This document shows positions 33,433 through 42,496 of a stretch of 53,637 nt of DNA, in pieces; position 1 is the stretch's first letter, and each line of letters starts with the position of its first letter. Source of the stretch: Streptomyces sp. Ru73. Lineage in GTDB: Bacteria > Actinomycetota > Actinomycetes > Streptomycetales > Streptomycetaceae. The notes under the pieces were generated by a model. That model saw only the letters and a list, made by a program, of their open reading frames with translations. It was not told the origin of the DNA and ran no database searches. The DNA is taken from positions 1-53,637 of the forward strand of contig NZ_PQSQ01000054.1 of the NCBI RefSeq assembly GCF_002920575.1, read 5' to 3'. Position numbers and translations under genes: made by a program.

Positions 33433-34557
33433 ATGGGCGGTACAGGCGGTGCCGGAGCGGCGGGAGGCACCAAGGGAGCGAGCGGCGCCAAGGGTGCCGG
33501 AGGTGCCAAGGACGCAGGCGGTGCCAAGGACACAGGTGGCGCCAAAGGCACGGGCAGCGGCAAGGCCGCCGCGGTGGAGATCGCGGCCGGCGGCCGTACC
33601 GTGCGCGTGTCGCACCCGGACAAGGTCTACTTCCCGGAGCGCGGCTTCACCAAGCTGGACGTGGTGGGGTACTACCTGGCGGTCGGCGACGGCATCGTCC
33701 GCGCGTTGCACGACCGGCCGACGACGCTGGAGCGGTACCCGGACGGCGTCACCGGCGAATCGTTCTTCCAGAAGCGCGCCCCGAAGAACAAGCCCGACTG
33801 GCTCCCCACGGCCCACATCACCTTCCCCAGCGGCCGGTCCGCCGACGAGATCTGCCCCACCGAGCTCGCGGCCGTGATCTGGGCGGCGAACCTGGGCTGC
33901 CTCACCTTCCACCCGTGGCCGGTCCGCCGCGGCCGTCCCGACCACCCCGACGAGCTGCGCATCGACCTCGACCCGCAGCCGGGCACCGACTACGGGGACG
34001 CCGTACGGGCCGCACACGAGCTGCACGCGCTCCTGGACGAGCTGGGCCTGCGCGGCTGGCCGAAGACCTCCGGAGGCCGGGGCCTGCACGTCTACGTGCC
34101 GATCGAGCCGCGCTGGACCTTCACCGAAGTGCGCCGCGCCGCCATCGCCATCGGCCGCGAACTGTCCCGCCGGATGCCGGACGAGGTGACCACGGCCTGG
34201 TGGAAGGAGGAGCGCGGCACGCGGGTCTTCGTCGACTACAACCAGATGGCGCGGGACCGCACCATCGCCTCCGCGTACTCCGTACGGCCCCGGCCGCGTG
34301 CCACGGTGTCCGCGCCGCTGCGCTGGGACGAGCTGGACGACGCCGAGCCGTTCGACTTCGACCTGGCCACGATGCCGGCCCGGTACGCGGAACGGGGCGA
34401 CGTGCACGCCGACATGGCCGACCACGCCTTCGGACTGGAACGCGTCTTCGAACTCGCCGAGCGTGACGCCGAACTCGGTGACCTGCCCTACCCGCCGGAC
34501 CACCCGAAGATGCCGGGCGAGCCCTCCCGCGTCCAGCCGAGCCGCGCCCGCCACTGA
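33433..34557 (+). CDS. LigD-type NHEJ polymerase/primase (PolDom, stand-alone)
   Basis: This is a 374-residue archaeo-eukaryotic-primase-type polymerase that fills gaps and adds ribonucleotides at DNA breaks. The core begins at VRVSHPDKVYFPERGFTK. Key elements are ESFFQKRAPKNKPDW, the metal-binding ELRIDLDPQPG, KTSGGRGLHVYVPI and FVDYNQMARDRTIASAYSVRPRP. ATG at 33433 is chosen because TACCGT lies seven bases upstream (leaderless-like). ATG at 33376 would add 19 residues but leaves only 17 bases to the divergent ligase. Either way the N terminus carries an unusual Gly/Ala/Lys low-complexity run, including GGAKDA/GGAKDT/GGAKGT units, ahead of the fold. Confidence 0.88.
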   Translation: MGGTGGAGAAGGTKGASGAKGAGGAKDAGGAKDTGGAKGTGSGKAAAVEIAAGGRTVRVSHPDKVYFPERGFTKLDVVGYYLAVGDGIVRALHDRPTTLERYPDGVTGESFFQKRAPKNKPDWLPTAHITFPSGRSADEICPTELAAVIWAANLGCLTFHPWPVRRGRPDHPDELRIDLDPQPGTDYGDAVRAAHELHALLDELGLRGWPKTSGGRGLHVYVPIEPRWTFTEVRRAAIAIGRELSRRMPDEVTTAWWKEERGTRVFVDYNQMARDRTIASAYSVRPRPRATVSAPLRWDELDDAEPFDFDLATMPARYAERGDVHADMADHAFGLERVFELAERDAELGDLPYPPDHPKMPGEPSRVQPSRARH

Positions 34558-34654
34558 GGCGCGGCGTCGGGCTCCCCGGAAGCGGCCGTTCGGCCCGCCC
34601 TCGTGCGGCGCCTCCCGCGCACTCCAGTGGCGCGCGCCTCGCGTCACCCTCGTG

Positions 34655-35581
34655 TCAGGCGCCCCGCTCCGCCCTGATGAGCAGCGCCCGCGCTTCCTTC
34701 GTGTACGGATGGGCGTCCCCGTAGGCGGCGGCGCAGGCCCGGACGCTCCGCCGGGCGGCGGACCGCGCCGTGTCCCAGTCGGCCTGCTCGGCGTGCAGCT
34801 CGCTGATGCCGCGGTCCAGCGCCCGGTTCAGGCGCCCCAGCAGCCGGCCGGCGGTGCCGCTTCGGTCCCTCACGGCCCGCGTACCGGCGTCGGCGCCGTG
34901 GAAGTGCGCCGCGGCCTCCGTCAGAAGCCGGGCGTGTACGAGCTCCACCAGTGCGGCTTCCCGGGGGTGTTCCCGGCCGAGCCGTTCCCGGCCGCCCGCG
35001 GCGTACACGTCGGAGGCCAGCGACATGGCGAAGTCCCACCGGCCGCTCAGGCCCGCGGCGAGCGCGCGGTGCATCTGGGCCGTCGCCCAGTCGGGATGGT
35101 GCGTGCCGCGGGTGCGCCACAGGAGGCCGACGGCGATCCGCAGGACGTACTCCGACTCGGCGTGCTCGCCGGCCGCCAACAGGGCGCGCCCCAGTGCGTA
35201 CTGAATGCCGGCGATGTGGCGGAGCGTCTCGGTCTGCGCCACGGACAGGTCGTTCCGGAACGGCCCGTGCACGTCCTGGAAGAGGGACTGCACGATCCGC
35301 GGGCCCTGCCGGCCGGCCAGGGAGAGGCCCTGCGCCTGCGCGTCCGCCTCGGCGGCGCGCAGCGCCTCGCGCAGCACGGCGGCCGCACGGGCGGACTCAC
35401 CCGCGGCCAGCAGCTCTTCGCCGCGGGCCAGCCGTTCAGCGGACGTGGGCGCGGGCGTGTGGCCCGGTGGCGGTCCGTGCACGTGGAACGTCCGGTGGTC
35501 CTCGGTGATGTACTGATCCCGGCCCGCCTGATAGGCGCGGCCCTCGCCGTGCGCCTCGGCCCGGAAGGACTCGTCGCTCAC
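34655..35581 (-). CDS. TPR-like protein with QAGRDQYI motif
   Basis: This is a 308-residue soluble protein. The N terminus has AYQAGRDQYITEDHRTFHVHG (about 16-36), a short tag also seen at the N termini of many actinobacterial signalling or conflict proteins. Residues 45-305 are helical repeats: ARGEELLAAGESARAAAVLREAL, YALGRALLAAGEHAESEYVLRIAVGLL, ALAAGLSGRWDFAMSLASDVYAAGG and AARRSVRACAAAYGDAHPYTKEARALL. Together they look like divergent tetratricopeptide repeats. No catalytic domain is seen, so it probably acts as an adaptor or a sensor. No obvious partner gene adjoins; the neighbours are the NHEJ polymerase and a PucR regulator. Confidence 0.7.
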   Translation of the reverse strand: MSDESFRAEAHGEGRAYQAGRDQYITEDHRTFHVHGPPPGHTPAPTSAERLARGEELLAAGESARAAAVLREALRAAEADAQAQGLSLAGRQGPRIVQSLFQDVHGPFRNDLSVAQTETLRHIAGIQYALGRALLAAGEHAESEYVLRIAVGLLWRTRGTHHPDWATAQMHRALAAGLSGRWDFAMSLASDVYAAGGRERLGREHPREAALVELVHARLLTEAAAHFHGADAGTRAVRDRSGTAGRLLGRLNRALDRGISELHAEQADWDTARSAARRSVRACAAAYGDAHPYTKEARALLIRAERGA

Positions 35582-35683
35582 GGAACATCCCTCCCCCTCG
35601 TCCCGCGGGGAGGCTACCCCCGTAGCGCCGCGCCCGCCCCACTACGGGCCCGCCGGGCCCGCACCGCTACGGGCCCGGCGGTG

Positions 35684-37204
35684 TCATACCCGGCCCCCGC
35701 GCCGGATGCGGGTCGCCAGCCACAGGTCGAAGCGGTCGTCCGCGTCGTCGAGCCGCCGGCCGGTCAGGGCCATGGCCTTGTCGAGGCGGTTGCGGACGGT
35801 GTGCCGGTGGACGCCGAGGCGGCGGCTGGTGGTCTCCCAGGAGCCGCCGGACTCCAGCCAGGCGGCCAGGGTCGCGATCAGCTCCTCGCCGTTGTCGGCG
35901 AGGTCCAGGGGGCTGAGGACGGCGTCCGCGTAGCCGAGGAGGGTGCGCCGGTCGCCGAGCTCCAGGAGCAGCCGGCTGGCCTGGCTCTCCCGGGCCTCGA
36001 CCGGCTCGCCCGCGGCCCGGCTCAGGCCCAGCAGCCCGGTGGCCTGCCGCAGGGACGTCCGGACGGCCTCCGGGGGCGTCAGCGGGCCCAGACCGGCCGG
36101 GCAGCCCGGCGCGAAGCGGCCGAGCACGTCCCGTACGTCCAGCTCCTCGCCGACCACGGCCTCCACGAGACCGGCCTCGCCGGCCCGCACGAGCCCGCCC
36201 GGTACGGCGAGTGCGAGGTCGGCGGCCGCCTCCTGGGCGGTCTCCCGTGGCGCTTCGAACACCACGCCCCGTACGCGCTCGGCGGCCAGCCCCACGGAGG
36301 CGAGGATGTCCCGCGCCCTTCCCGCGGCGCGCTCCTGCCCGCCCTCGGGCTCGGCGAGCAGCTCGGCCAGGAGTGCGGAGCGGCGGCGCCGTTCCGGCTC
36401 GTCCATGAGGTGGCGGCGCTCCAGCTCCAGGGAGAGCAGCGAGACCAGGCCGGGCACGACGGCGCGGGCCGCGGCGTCCGGGCCGCCGCTGAGGAGGAGC
36501 AGGCCGCGCAGCCTGCGGGCGCCCAGCGGCTGCACCTCCAGTTGCAGCCCGCCGGCCGTACTGGCGGCGCTGCCGCGCAGCCCCCGGGAGGCGACCCGGT
36601 CGATGAGGTCGCGGGCGTCGTCCAGTACGGGCTCGGCGTCCGGCCCGCCCGAGGCGAGCAGCCGGCCGAGGGGGTCCAGGACCGCGGCGCCGACCCCGGT
36701 GGCGGCCGCCCACTCCTCCAGCATCGGGCGCAGCCCGTTGTCCGTGGCCGCCGCCGTCAGCCGCCGCTGGGTCGCGAAGGCCCGCTGGAGTACCTGCCGC
36801 TCCTCGTGCGCCCGCGCCTCGAAGACCGCCTTGGTGACGGCGATGAACGGCACCTCGTCCGGGACGGTGAGCAGCGGCAGCCCGGCCTCCTGTGCGGCGT
36901 CCACGAGGGGCTGTGGCGCCGCCTGGTACGGCAGTCCGTGCCCCAGGCCGAGCGCGAGGGCCGCGGCGCCGCCCGCCGCCACGTCGGCGACGTACGCGCG
37001 GCAGGCCGCCGGCTCCATCGGCAGCAGCAGCCCGATGGTCATCAGCAGCTCGCCGCCCTGCAGCCACTTACCGGGATGCAGCAGGTCGGAGACGGTGGCG
37101 GCCTCGATGGTGCGGTCCAGCAGGCCGGGCGCGGGGTCGCCGGTGACCGAGAGGTTCAGGTCCGGCCGGGCCAGGAGGTCGGTGAGGTACAGCGGCATAG
37201 ACAT
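35684..37204 (-). CDS. PucR-family transcriptional regulator
   Basis: This is a 506-residue regulator. The N-terminal purine-catabolism (PucR) domain covers about 1-125 (YLTDLLARPDLNLSVTG, LHPGKWLQGGELLMTIG). The middle contains GAF/GGDEF-like sensing regions. The C-terminal helix-turn-helix is WETTSRRLGVHRHTVRNRLDKAMALTGR (about 455-485). Family members respond to purine or other nitrogen compounds. ATG at 37204 is preferred over 37198 because it matches the usual MSMPLYL start. It is divergent from an NCS1 nucleobase permease across 197 bases, so it probably controls that permease and itself. Confidence 0.9.
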   Translation of the reverse strand: MSMPLYLTDLLARPDLNLSVTGDPAPGLLDRTIEAATVSDLLHPGKWLQGGELLMTIGLLLPMEPAACRAYVADVAAGGAAALALGLGHGLPYQAAPQPLVDAAQEAGLPLLTVPDEVPFIAVTKAVFEARAHEERQVLQRAFATQRRLTAAATDNGLRPMLEEWAAATGVGAAVLDPLGRLLASGGPDAEPVLDDARDLIDRVASRGLRGSAASTAGGLQLEVQPLGARRLRGLLLLSGGPDAAARAVVPGLVSLLSLELERRHLMDEPERRRRSALLAELLAEPEGGQERAAGRARDILASVGLAAERVRGVVFEAPRETAQEAAADLALAVPGGLVRAGEAGLVEAVVGEELDVRDVLGRFAPGCPAGLGPLTPPEAVRTSLRQATGLLGLSRAAGEPVEARESQASRLLLELGDRRTLLGYADAVLSPLDLADNGEELIATLAAWLESGGSWETTSRRLGVHRHTVRNRLDKAMALTGRRLDDADDRFDLWLATRIRRGGRV

Positions 37205-37207
37205 AGT

Positions 37208-37233
37208 GTCCACCACATATCTATCGGATGGAC
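37208..37233. promoter_or_regulatory. Inverted repeat in the PucR/NCS1 divergent region
   Basis: GTCCA and TGGAC arms flank a 16-base AT-richer centre (CACATATCTATC region), immediately upstream of the regulator start and overlapping where its -10 should be. It may be the autoregulatory operator. The only support is symmetry and position. Confidence 0.4.
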
Positions 37234-37401
37234 GATCGGGCGATCGAAGCCGCTCCGAACGGACCCGTAGGTTCACACCACCGCGCTCAGCAACGGCCGC
37301 ACCACCCCCGCGGGCCGCACCCCCGTCCCCGTACGGCTCCCCAGCCGACCCCGCCCCCTGTACGGCCCCGCGCCGATCACCGCACCACCCGAGGAGGACC
37401 C

Positions 37402-38853
37402 ATGGCTGCCCCCAGGGTCGAACAACGCTCGATCGACTATGTGCCCGTGCGCGAGCGCCACGGCAAGGTCTGGCACCAGGGGCCGTTCTGGTTCACCGGG
37501 AACTTCGTGCTCACCACGATGGTCACCGGCTTCCTCGGACCCGAGCTGGGGCTGAGCCTGGGCATGTCCGTGCTGGCCGTCGTCCTCGGCGCCTGTTTCG
37601 GCACGTTCTTCATGGCGTTCCACGCCAACCAGGGCCCCCGGATGGGCCTGCCGCAGATGATCCAGTCGCGGGCCCAGTTCGGCACCCGCGGCGCCATCGT
37701 GCCCTTCGCCGCCGTCGTCTTCGTGTACGTCGGCTTCAACGTCTTCAACGTCGTGCTGGCCACCGAGGGCCTGCGGACGGTCCTCCCCGGGGGTACCACG
37801 CTCTGGTACGCCCTGATCATCGCCGTCGCGATCTTCCTCGCGGTCGTCGGTCACGACCTGCTGCACCTCGTGCAGCGCTGGCTGACGTACGTGCTGATCG
37901 CCGTCTTCGGCGTCCTCACCATCGGGGCGCTCGTCCAGCTGCACCCGGGTACCGCGCACGCCGCTGCCTCCGGTGGCGGCTCGACCTGGACCTCCTTCCT
38001 GGTCGTCTTCTCCGCCGCGGCCGGCTACCAGATCAGCTACGCGATCTACGTCTCGGACTACTCCCGCTACCTGCCGCGCGACGTCTCGGCACGCAAGGTC
38101 ATCTGGTGGACCTACGCCGGCGCGGCCGGCTCCGCCGTCTGGCTGATGTCGCTCGGCGCGCTGCTCTCCTCCGCGCTGCCCGACCCCGGCGCGATCACCG
38201 GCATCCGCCAGGTCGGCAACGCCATCCTGCCCGGCTTCGGCACCTTCGCCGTGGTGGTCTCCTCCGTCGCCCTGATCGGCATCACGGCCGTCAACGCGTA
38301 CGGGGCGATGCTCACCACCACCAGCGCCGTGGACGCCTTCCGCACGGTCAAGCCGACCGTCCGGCTGCGGGTCGCCGGGATCGCGGCGGTGGGCGTCGTC
38401 ATCTTCACCGTCGCCATGCTGCTCCCGGAGGACTACCTGGAGAGCTTCAACACGTTCGTGCTGATGATGCTGTACTTCCTGGTGCCGTGGACCGCGGTCA
38501 ACCTGGTGGACTTCTACTGCGTGCGGCGCGGCCACTACGCGGTCACCGCGATCTTCGACTCCCAGGGCGGCATCTACGGCCGCTGGTCCTGGCGCGGCAT
38601 CGTCTCGTACGCCGTCGGCTTCATCACGATGATCCCGTTCTTCGCCACCCACGCCTACGAGGGCCCGGCCGCCAAGGCCCTGGGCGGCGCCGACCTCTCC
38701 TTCGTGCCCGGCCTGCTCATCGGCGGCGGTCTGTACTACCTGCTCACCCGGAAGCTGGACCTGAAGGCGGAGCTGGCCGCTGTGGCGGAGAGCGAGCGCG
38801 AGCTGGACGGCGAGCCGGAGCCGGCCGCTGCGGAGCCCGTCAGCGCGTCCTGA
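37402..38853 (+). CDS. NCS1-family nucleobase:cation symporter
   Basis: This is a 483-residue inner-membrane transporter with about twelve helices. NCS1 features include the N-terminal GPFWFTGNFVLTTMVTGFLGPELGLSLG, GLPQMIQSRAQFGTRGA, YVSDYSRYLPRDVSARKVIWWTYAGA (the conserved S-D-Y-x-R-Y) and VNLVDFYCVRRGHY. The family carries cytosine, purines, allantoin, hydantoins or thiamine with protons or sodium. GAGGAGGA just upstream of the ATG at 37402 is a very strong ribosome site. The divergent PucR regulator points to a purine-type substrate. The C-terminal 30 residues are acidic. Confidence 0.92.
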   Translation: MAAPRVEQRSIDYVPVRERHGKVWHQGPFWFTGNFVLTTMVTGFLGPELGLSLGMSVLAVVLGACFGTFFMAFHANQGPRMGLPQMIQSRAQFGTRGAIVPFAAVVFVYVGFNVFNVVLATEGLRTVLPGGTTLWYALIIAVAIFLAVVGHDLLHLVQRWLTYVLIAVFGVLTIGALVQLHPGTAHAAASGGGSTWTSFLVVFSAAAGYQISYAIYVSDYSRYLPRDVSARKVIWWTYAGAAGSAVWLMSLGALLSSALPDPGAITGIRQVGNAILPGFGTFAVVVSSVALIGITAVNAYGAMLTTTSAVDAFRTVKPTVRLRVAGIAAVGVVIFTVAMLLPEDYLESFNTFVLMMLYFLVPWTAVNLVDFYCVRRGHYAVTAIFDSQGGIYGRWSWRGIVSYAVGFITMIPFFATHAYEGPAAKALGGADLSFVPGLLIGGGLYYLLTRKLDLKAELAAVAESERELDGEPEPAAAEPVSAS

Positions 38854-38879
38854 GCCTCTGTGCGGCCCCCGGAGCCGCG

Positions 38880-40670
38880 TCAGGTCCCGAGGACCGTGAC
38901 CGACTCCGGGGGCAGCCGCAGCACCCCGTCCGCGTCCGGCTCCTGCGGCGCGGGCCACCCCGCCAGCGGCCGCGCGCCCTCGTGGGGCAGCGGCACGTCC
39001 GCCGTACGGGAGGGGTGCAGGTTCACGGCCACCAGCACCCCGTGCCCGCCGTGACCCGTCGTACGGTCCAGCCGCAGCCACCGTGCGTCCTCGTCGTACG
39101 CCACCCGCGTCCGGGTGAGGTCGGGATCGGTCAGCGCCGCGTGGTCCCGGCGGAGCGCCAGCAGCGTGCGGTACCAGCCGAGCAGGTCCTTGTGCGGCGC
39201 GCGGTCCGGCTCGGACCAGTCCAGGCACGAGCGGTCCCGGGTGGCCGGGTCCTGCGGGTCGGGGATCTCCTCGGCCTGCCAGCCGTGCGCCGCGAACTCC
39301 CGGCGCCGCCCGTCGCGCACCGCCGCCGCCAGCTCGGGATCGGTGTGGTCGGTGAAGAACTGCCAGGGCGTGCCCGCGCCCCACTCCTCGCCCATGAAGA
39401 GCATCGGCGTGTACGGCGCGCACAGCACGAGGGCCGCGGCGCACACCTGGAGGGCGGGGGAGAGCAGCTCCGAGAGGCGGTCGCCGAGCGCGCGGTTCCC
39501 GATCTGGTCGTGCGTCTGGGAGTAACCGAGCAGCCGGTGCGCGGGGACGGCGTGCGTGTCCAGCGGCGCGCCGTGCGTCCGTCCCCGGAAGCTGGAGTAC
39601 GTGCCGGCGTGGAAGAAGCCGCGCGTGAGGGTGGTGGCGAGGGCCGCCATCGGGGCCCGCGCGAAGTCCGCGTAGTAGCCCTGCGACTCGCCGGTGAGCG
39701 CGGCGTGCAGGGCGTGGTGGAAGTCGTCGTTCCACTGCGCGTGCAGCCCGTGGCCCCCGTAGGGGCGGGGCGCGGTGGTCCGGGGGTCGTTGAGGTCGGA
39801 CTCGGCTATGAGGAACAGCGGCCGGCGCAGCTGCGCAGCGAGGGCGTCCACCGCCTCCGACAGCTCGGCGAGGAAGTGCCGGGCCCGGTCGTCGTGCAGC
39901 GCGTGCACCGCGTCCAGGCGCAGCCCGTCGATCCGGTAGTCGCGCAGCCAGGACAGGGCGCTGCCGAGGAAGTAGGCGCGCACCTCGTCGGAGCCGGGCG
40001 CGTCGAGGTTCACGGCGGCGCCCCAGGGCGTGTGGTGCGCCTCGGTGAAGTACGGCCCGAAGGCGGGCAGGTGGTTGCCGTGCGGGCCGAGGTGGTTGTG
40101 CACGACGTCCAGGACGACGCCGAGCCCCAGGCCGTGCGCCGCGTCCACGAAGCGCTTGAGTCCGTCCGGGCCGCCGTACGGCTCGTGCACCGCCCAGGGC
40201 GCGATGCCCTCGTACCCCCAGCCGTGCGTGCCGGGGAACGGGCAGACAGGCATCAGTTCGATGTGCGTGATGCCGAGGTCCTTCAGGTGCGGCAGCCGTT
40301 CGATTGCCGTGTCGAACGTGCCGCCGGGCGTGAACGTCCCGATGTGCAGCTCGTAGAGGACCGCGCCGGGCAGCCCGCGCCCCGGCCAGTCGTGCCGCCA
40401 GGCGTACCGGGCGTGGTCCACGACCGCGGCCGGGCCGCCGGGACCGTCCGGCAGCCGGGCCGCGCGCGGGTCGGGCAGCGGCGCGCCGCCGTCCAGCCGG
40501 AAGGCGTACCGGTCCCCGTGGCGGGCCGGCGCCTCGCCCCGCCACCAGCCCGCACGGGACGGGCAGCGGGTCAGCGGGACGGTCGCGGGGGACGCGGCCC
40601 CGGGGCCGTCACCGCCCGGCAGGTCGAGCTCGACCCGCCCGGCGTCCGGCGCCCACACCTCGAAGAGCAC
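38880..40670 (-). CDS. treZ: Malto-oligosyltrehalose trehalohydrolase
   Basis: This is a 596-residue GH13 enzyme that releases trehalose from maltooligosyl-trehalose. The N-terminal carbohydrate-binding region opens with FEVWAPDAGRVELDL. Barrel motifs are LGVVLDVVHNHLGPHGN, GLRLDAVHALHDD (nucleophile Asp), FLIAESDLND (acid Glu) and YSQTHDQIGNRALGDR. The family-specific YTPMLFMGEEWGAGTPWQFFTDHTDPEL is present. GTG at 40670 has GGAGGGAGAGG upstream. treY, which makes its substrate, lies 2 kb away on the same strand, separated by GNAT and FHA genes. Confidence 0.93.
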   Translation of the reverse strand: MLFEVWAPDAGRVELDLPGGDGPGAASPATVPLTRCPSRAGWWRGEAPARHGDRYAFRLDGGAPLPDPRAARLPDGPGGPAAVVDHARYAWRHDWPGRGLPGAVLYELHIGTFTPGGTFDTAIERLPHLKDLGITHIELMPVCPFPGTHGWGYEGIAPWAVHEPYGGPDGLKRFVDAAHGLGLGVVLDVVHNHLGPHGNHLPAFGPYFTEAHHTPWGAAVNLDAPGSDEVRAYFLGSALSWLRDYRIDGLRLDAVHALHDDRARHFLAELSEAVDALAAQLRRPLFLIAESDLNDPRTTAPRPYGGHGLHAQWNDDFHHALHAALTGESQGYYADFARAPMAALATTLTRGFFHAGTYSSFRGRTHGAPLDTHAVPAHRLLGYSQTHDQIGNRALGDRLSELLSPALQVCAAALVLCAPYTPMLFMGEEWGAGTPWQFFTDHTDPELAAAVRDGRRREFAAHGWQAEEIPDPQDPATRDRSCLDWSEPDRAPHKDLLGWYRTLLALRRDHAALTDPDLTRTRVAYDEDARWLRLDRTTGHGGHGVLVAVNLHPSRTADVPLPHEGARPLAGWPAPQEPDADGVLRLPPESVTVLGT

Positions 40671-40739
40671 GATGGCCTCTCCCTCCTCGCCGCGGCGTGA
40701 CGACGCACGCCCCCGCGACCCCGATGCGCCTGCGCGCGC

Positions 40740-41657
40740 TTACCTGTCGAAGTAAGCACGCTCCTGAGTGATCGGGTACCCCGCCTTGGCGAATGCCGCC
40801 GCCATTGGGGTGTTGTGCTGGTCCGTCTCGGCGACGATCCGGTCGGCGCCGACCGAGGCCAGGTGCCGTGTGCAGTCCACCAGCAGGTCGTAGGCGTAAC
40901 CGTGGCCGCGTTGGCCGGGAACCACCCCGATGAAGCCCACGACGGGTGAGGTGTGGTTGCGCGCGGGCACGTGCAGCCCGACCGGCTCGCCGCCGGGCGT
41001 GTACGCCAGCCGCCACCACTCGCGCGGCGACGGGCACCAGTGGAAGAACTCCAGCTCCTCGCGGGCGGCCTGCTCGATGCCGCCCTCGGTGGCGGCCCGC
41101 CGGGCGTGCGCGTCCAGCGAGCCCCGCTCCACCTGGCGGAGCACCTCCAGGATCACCTCGTCGTCCGGCTCCGGCCGGAAGACCAGCCGTCCCGGGTCCG
41201 CCGGCAGGCCGCACTCGGGGGTCCAGGCGTACCGGAAGCGCTCGACCATCGGGCGCAGCCCGGCGGCCCGCGCGACGGCCGTACGGGCCTCGGCGGCGGC
41301 CCGTACGGCGGGCTGCTCCCGCCAGCCGGGCGGCAGCAGCAGCACGTACTCGGCCGACAGCGGTGCGGTGCGCAGCAGTTCCGTCGCGGCGGCCGCCTCG
41401 CCGGGCGCGAAGTCCAGCCGGTCCAGGGAGAGCGGGCGGGTGTCGTCCGGGCCGGCCCACCACGCGGCGCGTGCCACGACGACGCCGTCGCGCAGTGCGA
41501 CCCACGACCAGTCGGGGCGGTACTCGCCGCCGGCCGTGCGGAGGGCGTAGGGATGCCCGAAGCGGTCGTGCCCCAGGAGCGGGGCGGTGGGGTCGTGCAG
41601 GGTGGTGAAGAGGTGCGCGTCGTCCTCGGTGAGCGCGCGGATGACCAGATCGGTCAT
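40740..41657 (-). CDS. GNAT-family N-acetyltransferase
   Basis: This 305-residue protein appears to hold two GNAT-like halves. The C-terminal half carries the acetyl-CoA motif VVGFIGVVPGQRGHGYAYDLLVDC (Q-R-G-x-G-x), followed by RIVAETDQHNTPMAAAFAKAGY, the usual final strands. The N-terminal half (VIRALTEDDAHLF, WSWVALRDGVVVARAAWW) is degenerate. The substrate is unknown. ATG at 41657 has GAGAGGA upstream at slightly long spacing. It sits between treZ and the FHA gene, with nothing linking it to trehalose metabolism in sequence. Confidence 0.87.
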   Translation of the reverse strand: MTDLVIRALTEDDAHLFTTLHDPTAPLLGHDRFGHPYALRTAGGEYRPDWSWVALRDGVVVARAAWWAGPDDTRPLSLDRLDFAPGEAAAATELLRTAPLSAEYVLLLPPGWREQPAVRAAAEARTAVARAAGLRPMVERFRYAWTPECGLPADPGRLVFRPEPDDEVILEVLRQVERGSLDAHARRAATEGGIEQAAREELEFFHWCPSPREWWRLAYTPGGEPVGLHVPARNHTSPVVGFIGVVPGQRGHGYAYDLLVDCTRHLASVGADRIVAETDQHNTPMAAAFAKAGYPITQERAYFDR

Positions 41658-41944
41658 GAGTGCGGGTCCTCTCGGGAGGCACGCTCCCGACGGCCCGTCA
41701 GCGTATGCGGCGGGCGGCGCGGGAGCGCGTGAACAGGTCAGGGGCCGTGCCGTACATGCCGTTCCGCCTCCTTCCGCTCGGGTTCCGCCGACGTGTCGTG
41801 CTGTGGGGTGGACGGTACCCGTCGGCGCGTGCGGGGCGCCAGCGAATTTCCGGGGAACTGATCGGGCTCCGGTGCCGTCCTCCGAGTGGAGGCCGGGTGA
41901 CGGCCGGCCTCGTCTGGACAGAGACGCGGGCCCGCCGGAGAATC

Positions 41945-42496
41945 ATGGACATGTCATCGCTCGAATTCCCGGCACGGCCGGCCCGGTTGTCGGATGCCGA
42001 GCGGGACCGCGCGCTGGAACTGCTCCGCGAGGGCGCGGCCGACGGCCGGCTGTCCCAGGACACCTTCCTGCGCCGCCTGGAGCTGGTGCTCACCGCGCGC
42101 CACCGTGACGAACTGGAGCGGGCCACCGGTGACTTGGCCGGCCGCGGCCGCTTCCAGGCCGCCGTGCTCCGCGCGGTGGGCAGGGCGTCCGCCTTCCACC
42201 TCACGGTCCGCAGGGCCTGGCGCACCGAGCGGCTGCCCAAGCTCCTGCTGCCGGCCCCCGGGCCGTTCCCCCTCCTGATCGGCCGCGCCCCCGGTGCGGG
42301 ACTGCGCCTGAGCCACGACTCGGTCTCCCGTACGCACGCTCAGCTCCGCTCCTCCGGGGACACCTGGCTGCTGCGCGACCTCGGCTCCATGAACGGCACG
42401 TACGTCAACGGCCGCCGCGTCCTCGGGGAGGTCGCCGTGGCCCCCGGGGACCACGTCAGCTTCGGCCACGTGGCCTACGTGCTCACCGGGCGCTGA
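41945..42496 (+). CDS. DUF1707-FHA domain protein
   Basis: This is a 183-residue protein. The first 55 residues (RLSDAERDRALELLREGAADGRLSQDTFLRRLELVLTARHRDEL) form a DUF1707 domain, a SHOCT-like helical module common in actinobacteria. The C-terminal FHA domain covers about 98-180: LLIGRAPGAGLRLSHDSVSRTHAQL, with the phosphothreonine-binding Arg, Ser and His, then LLRDLGSMNGTYVNGRRV. It probably binds a phosphothreonine partner of a Ser/Thr kinase, none of which is in this window. ATG at 41945 has CGGAG five bases upstream; 41951 is an alternative. It converges on treY, overlapping its restored end by 14 bases. Confidence 0.87.
   Translation: MDMSSLEFPARPARLSDAERDRALELLREGAADGRLSQDTFLRRLELVLTARHRDELERATGDLAGRGRFQAAVLRAVGRASAFHLTVRRAWRTERLPKLLLPAPGPFPLLIGRAPGAGLRLSHDSVSRTHAQLRSSGDTWLLRDLGSMNGTYVNGRRVLGEVAVAPGDHVSFGHVAYVLTGR

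Noticed and set aside
37273..40545. A 1090-residue minus-strand open frame opposite the NCS1 gene and overlapping treZ
   Set aside because: It is a shadow of two well-supported genes with no recognisable domain of its own.
41660..41944. An upstream extension of the DUF1707-FHA protein by 95 residues
   Set aside because: The added segment is Arg-rich with no domain, while ATG at 41945 has a ribosome site and the family's usual start.
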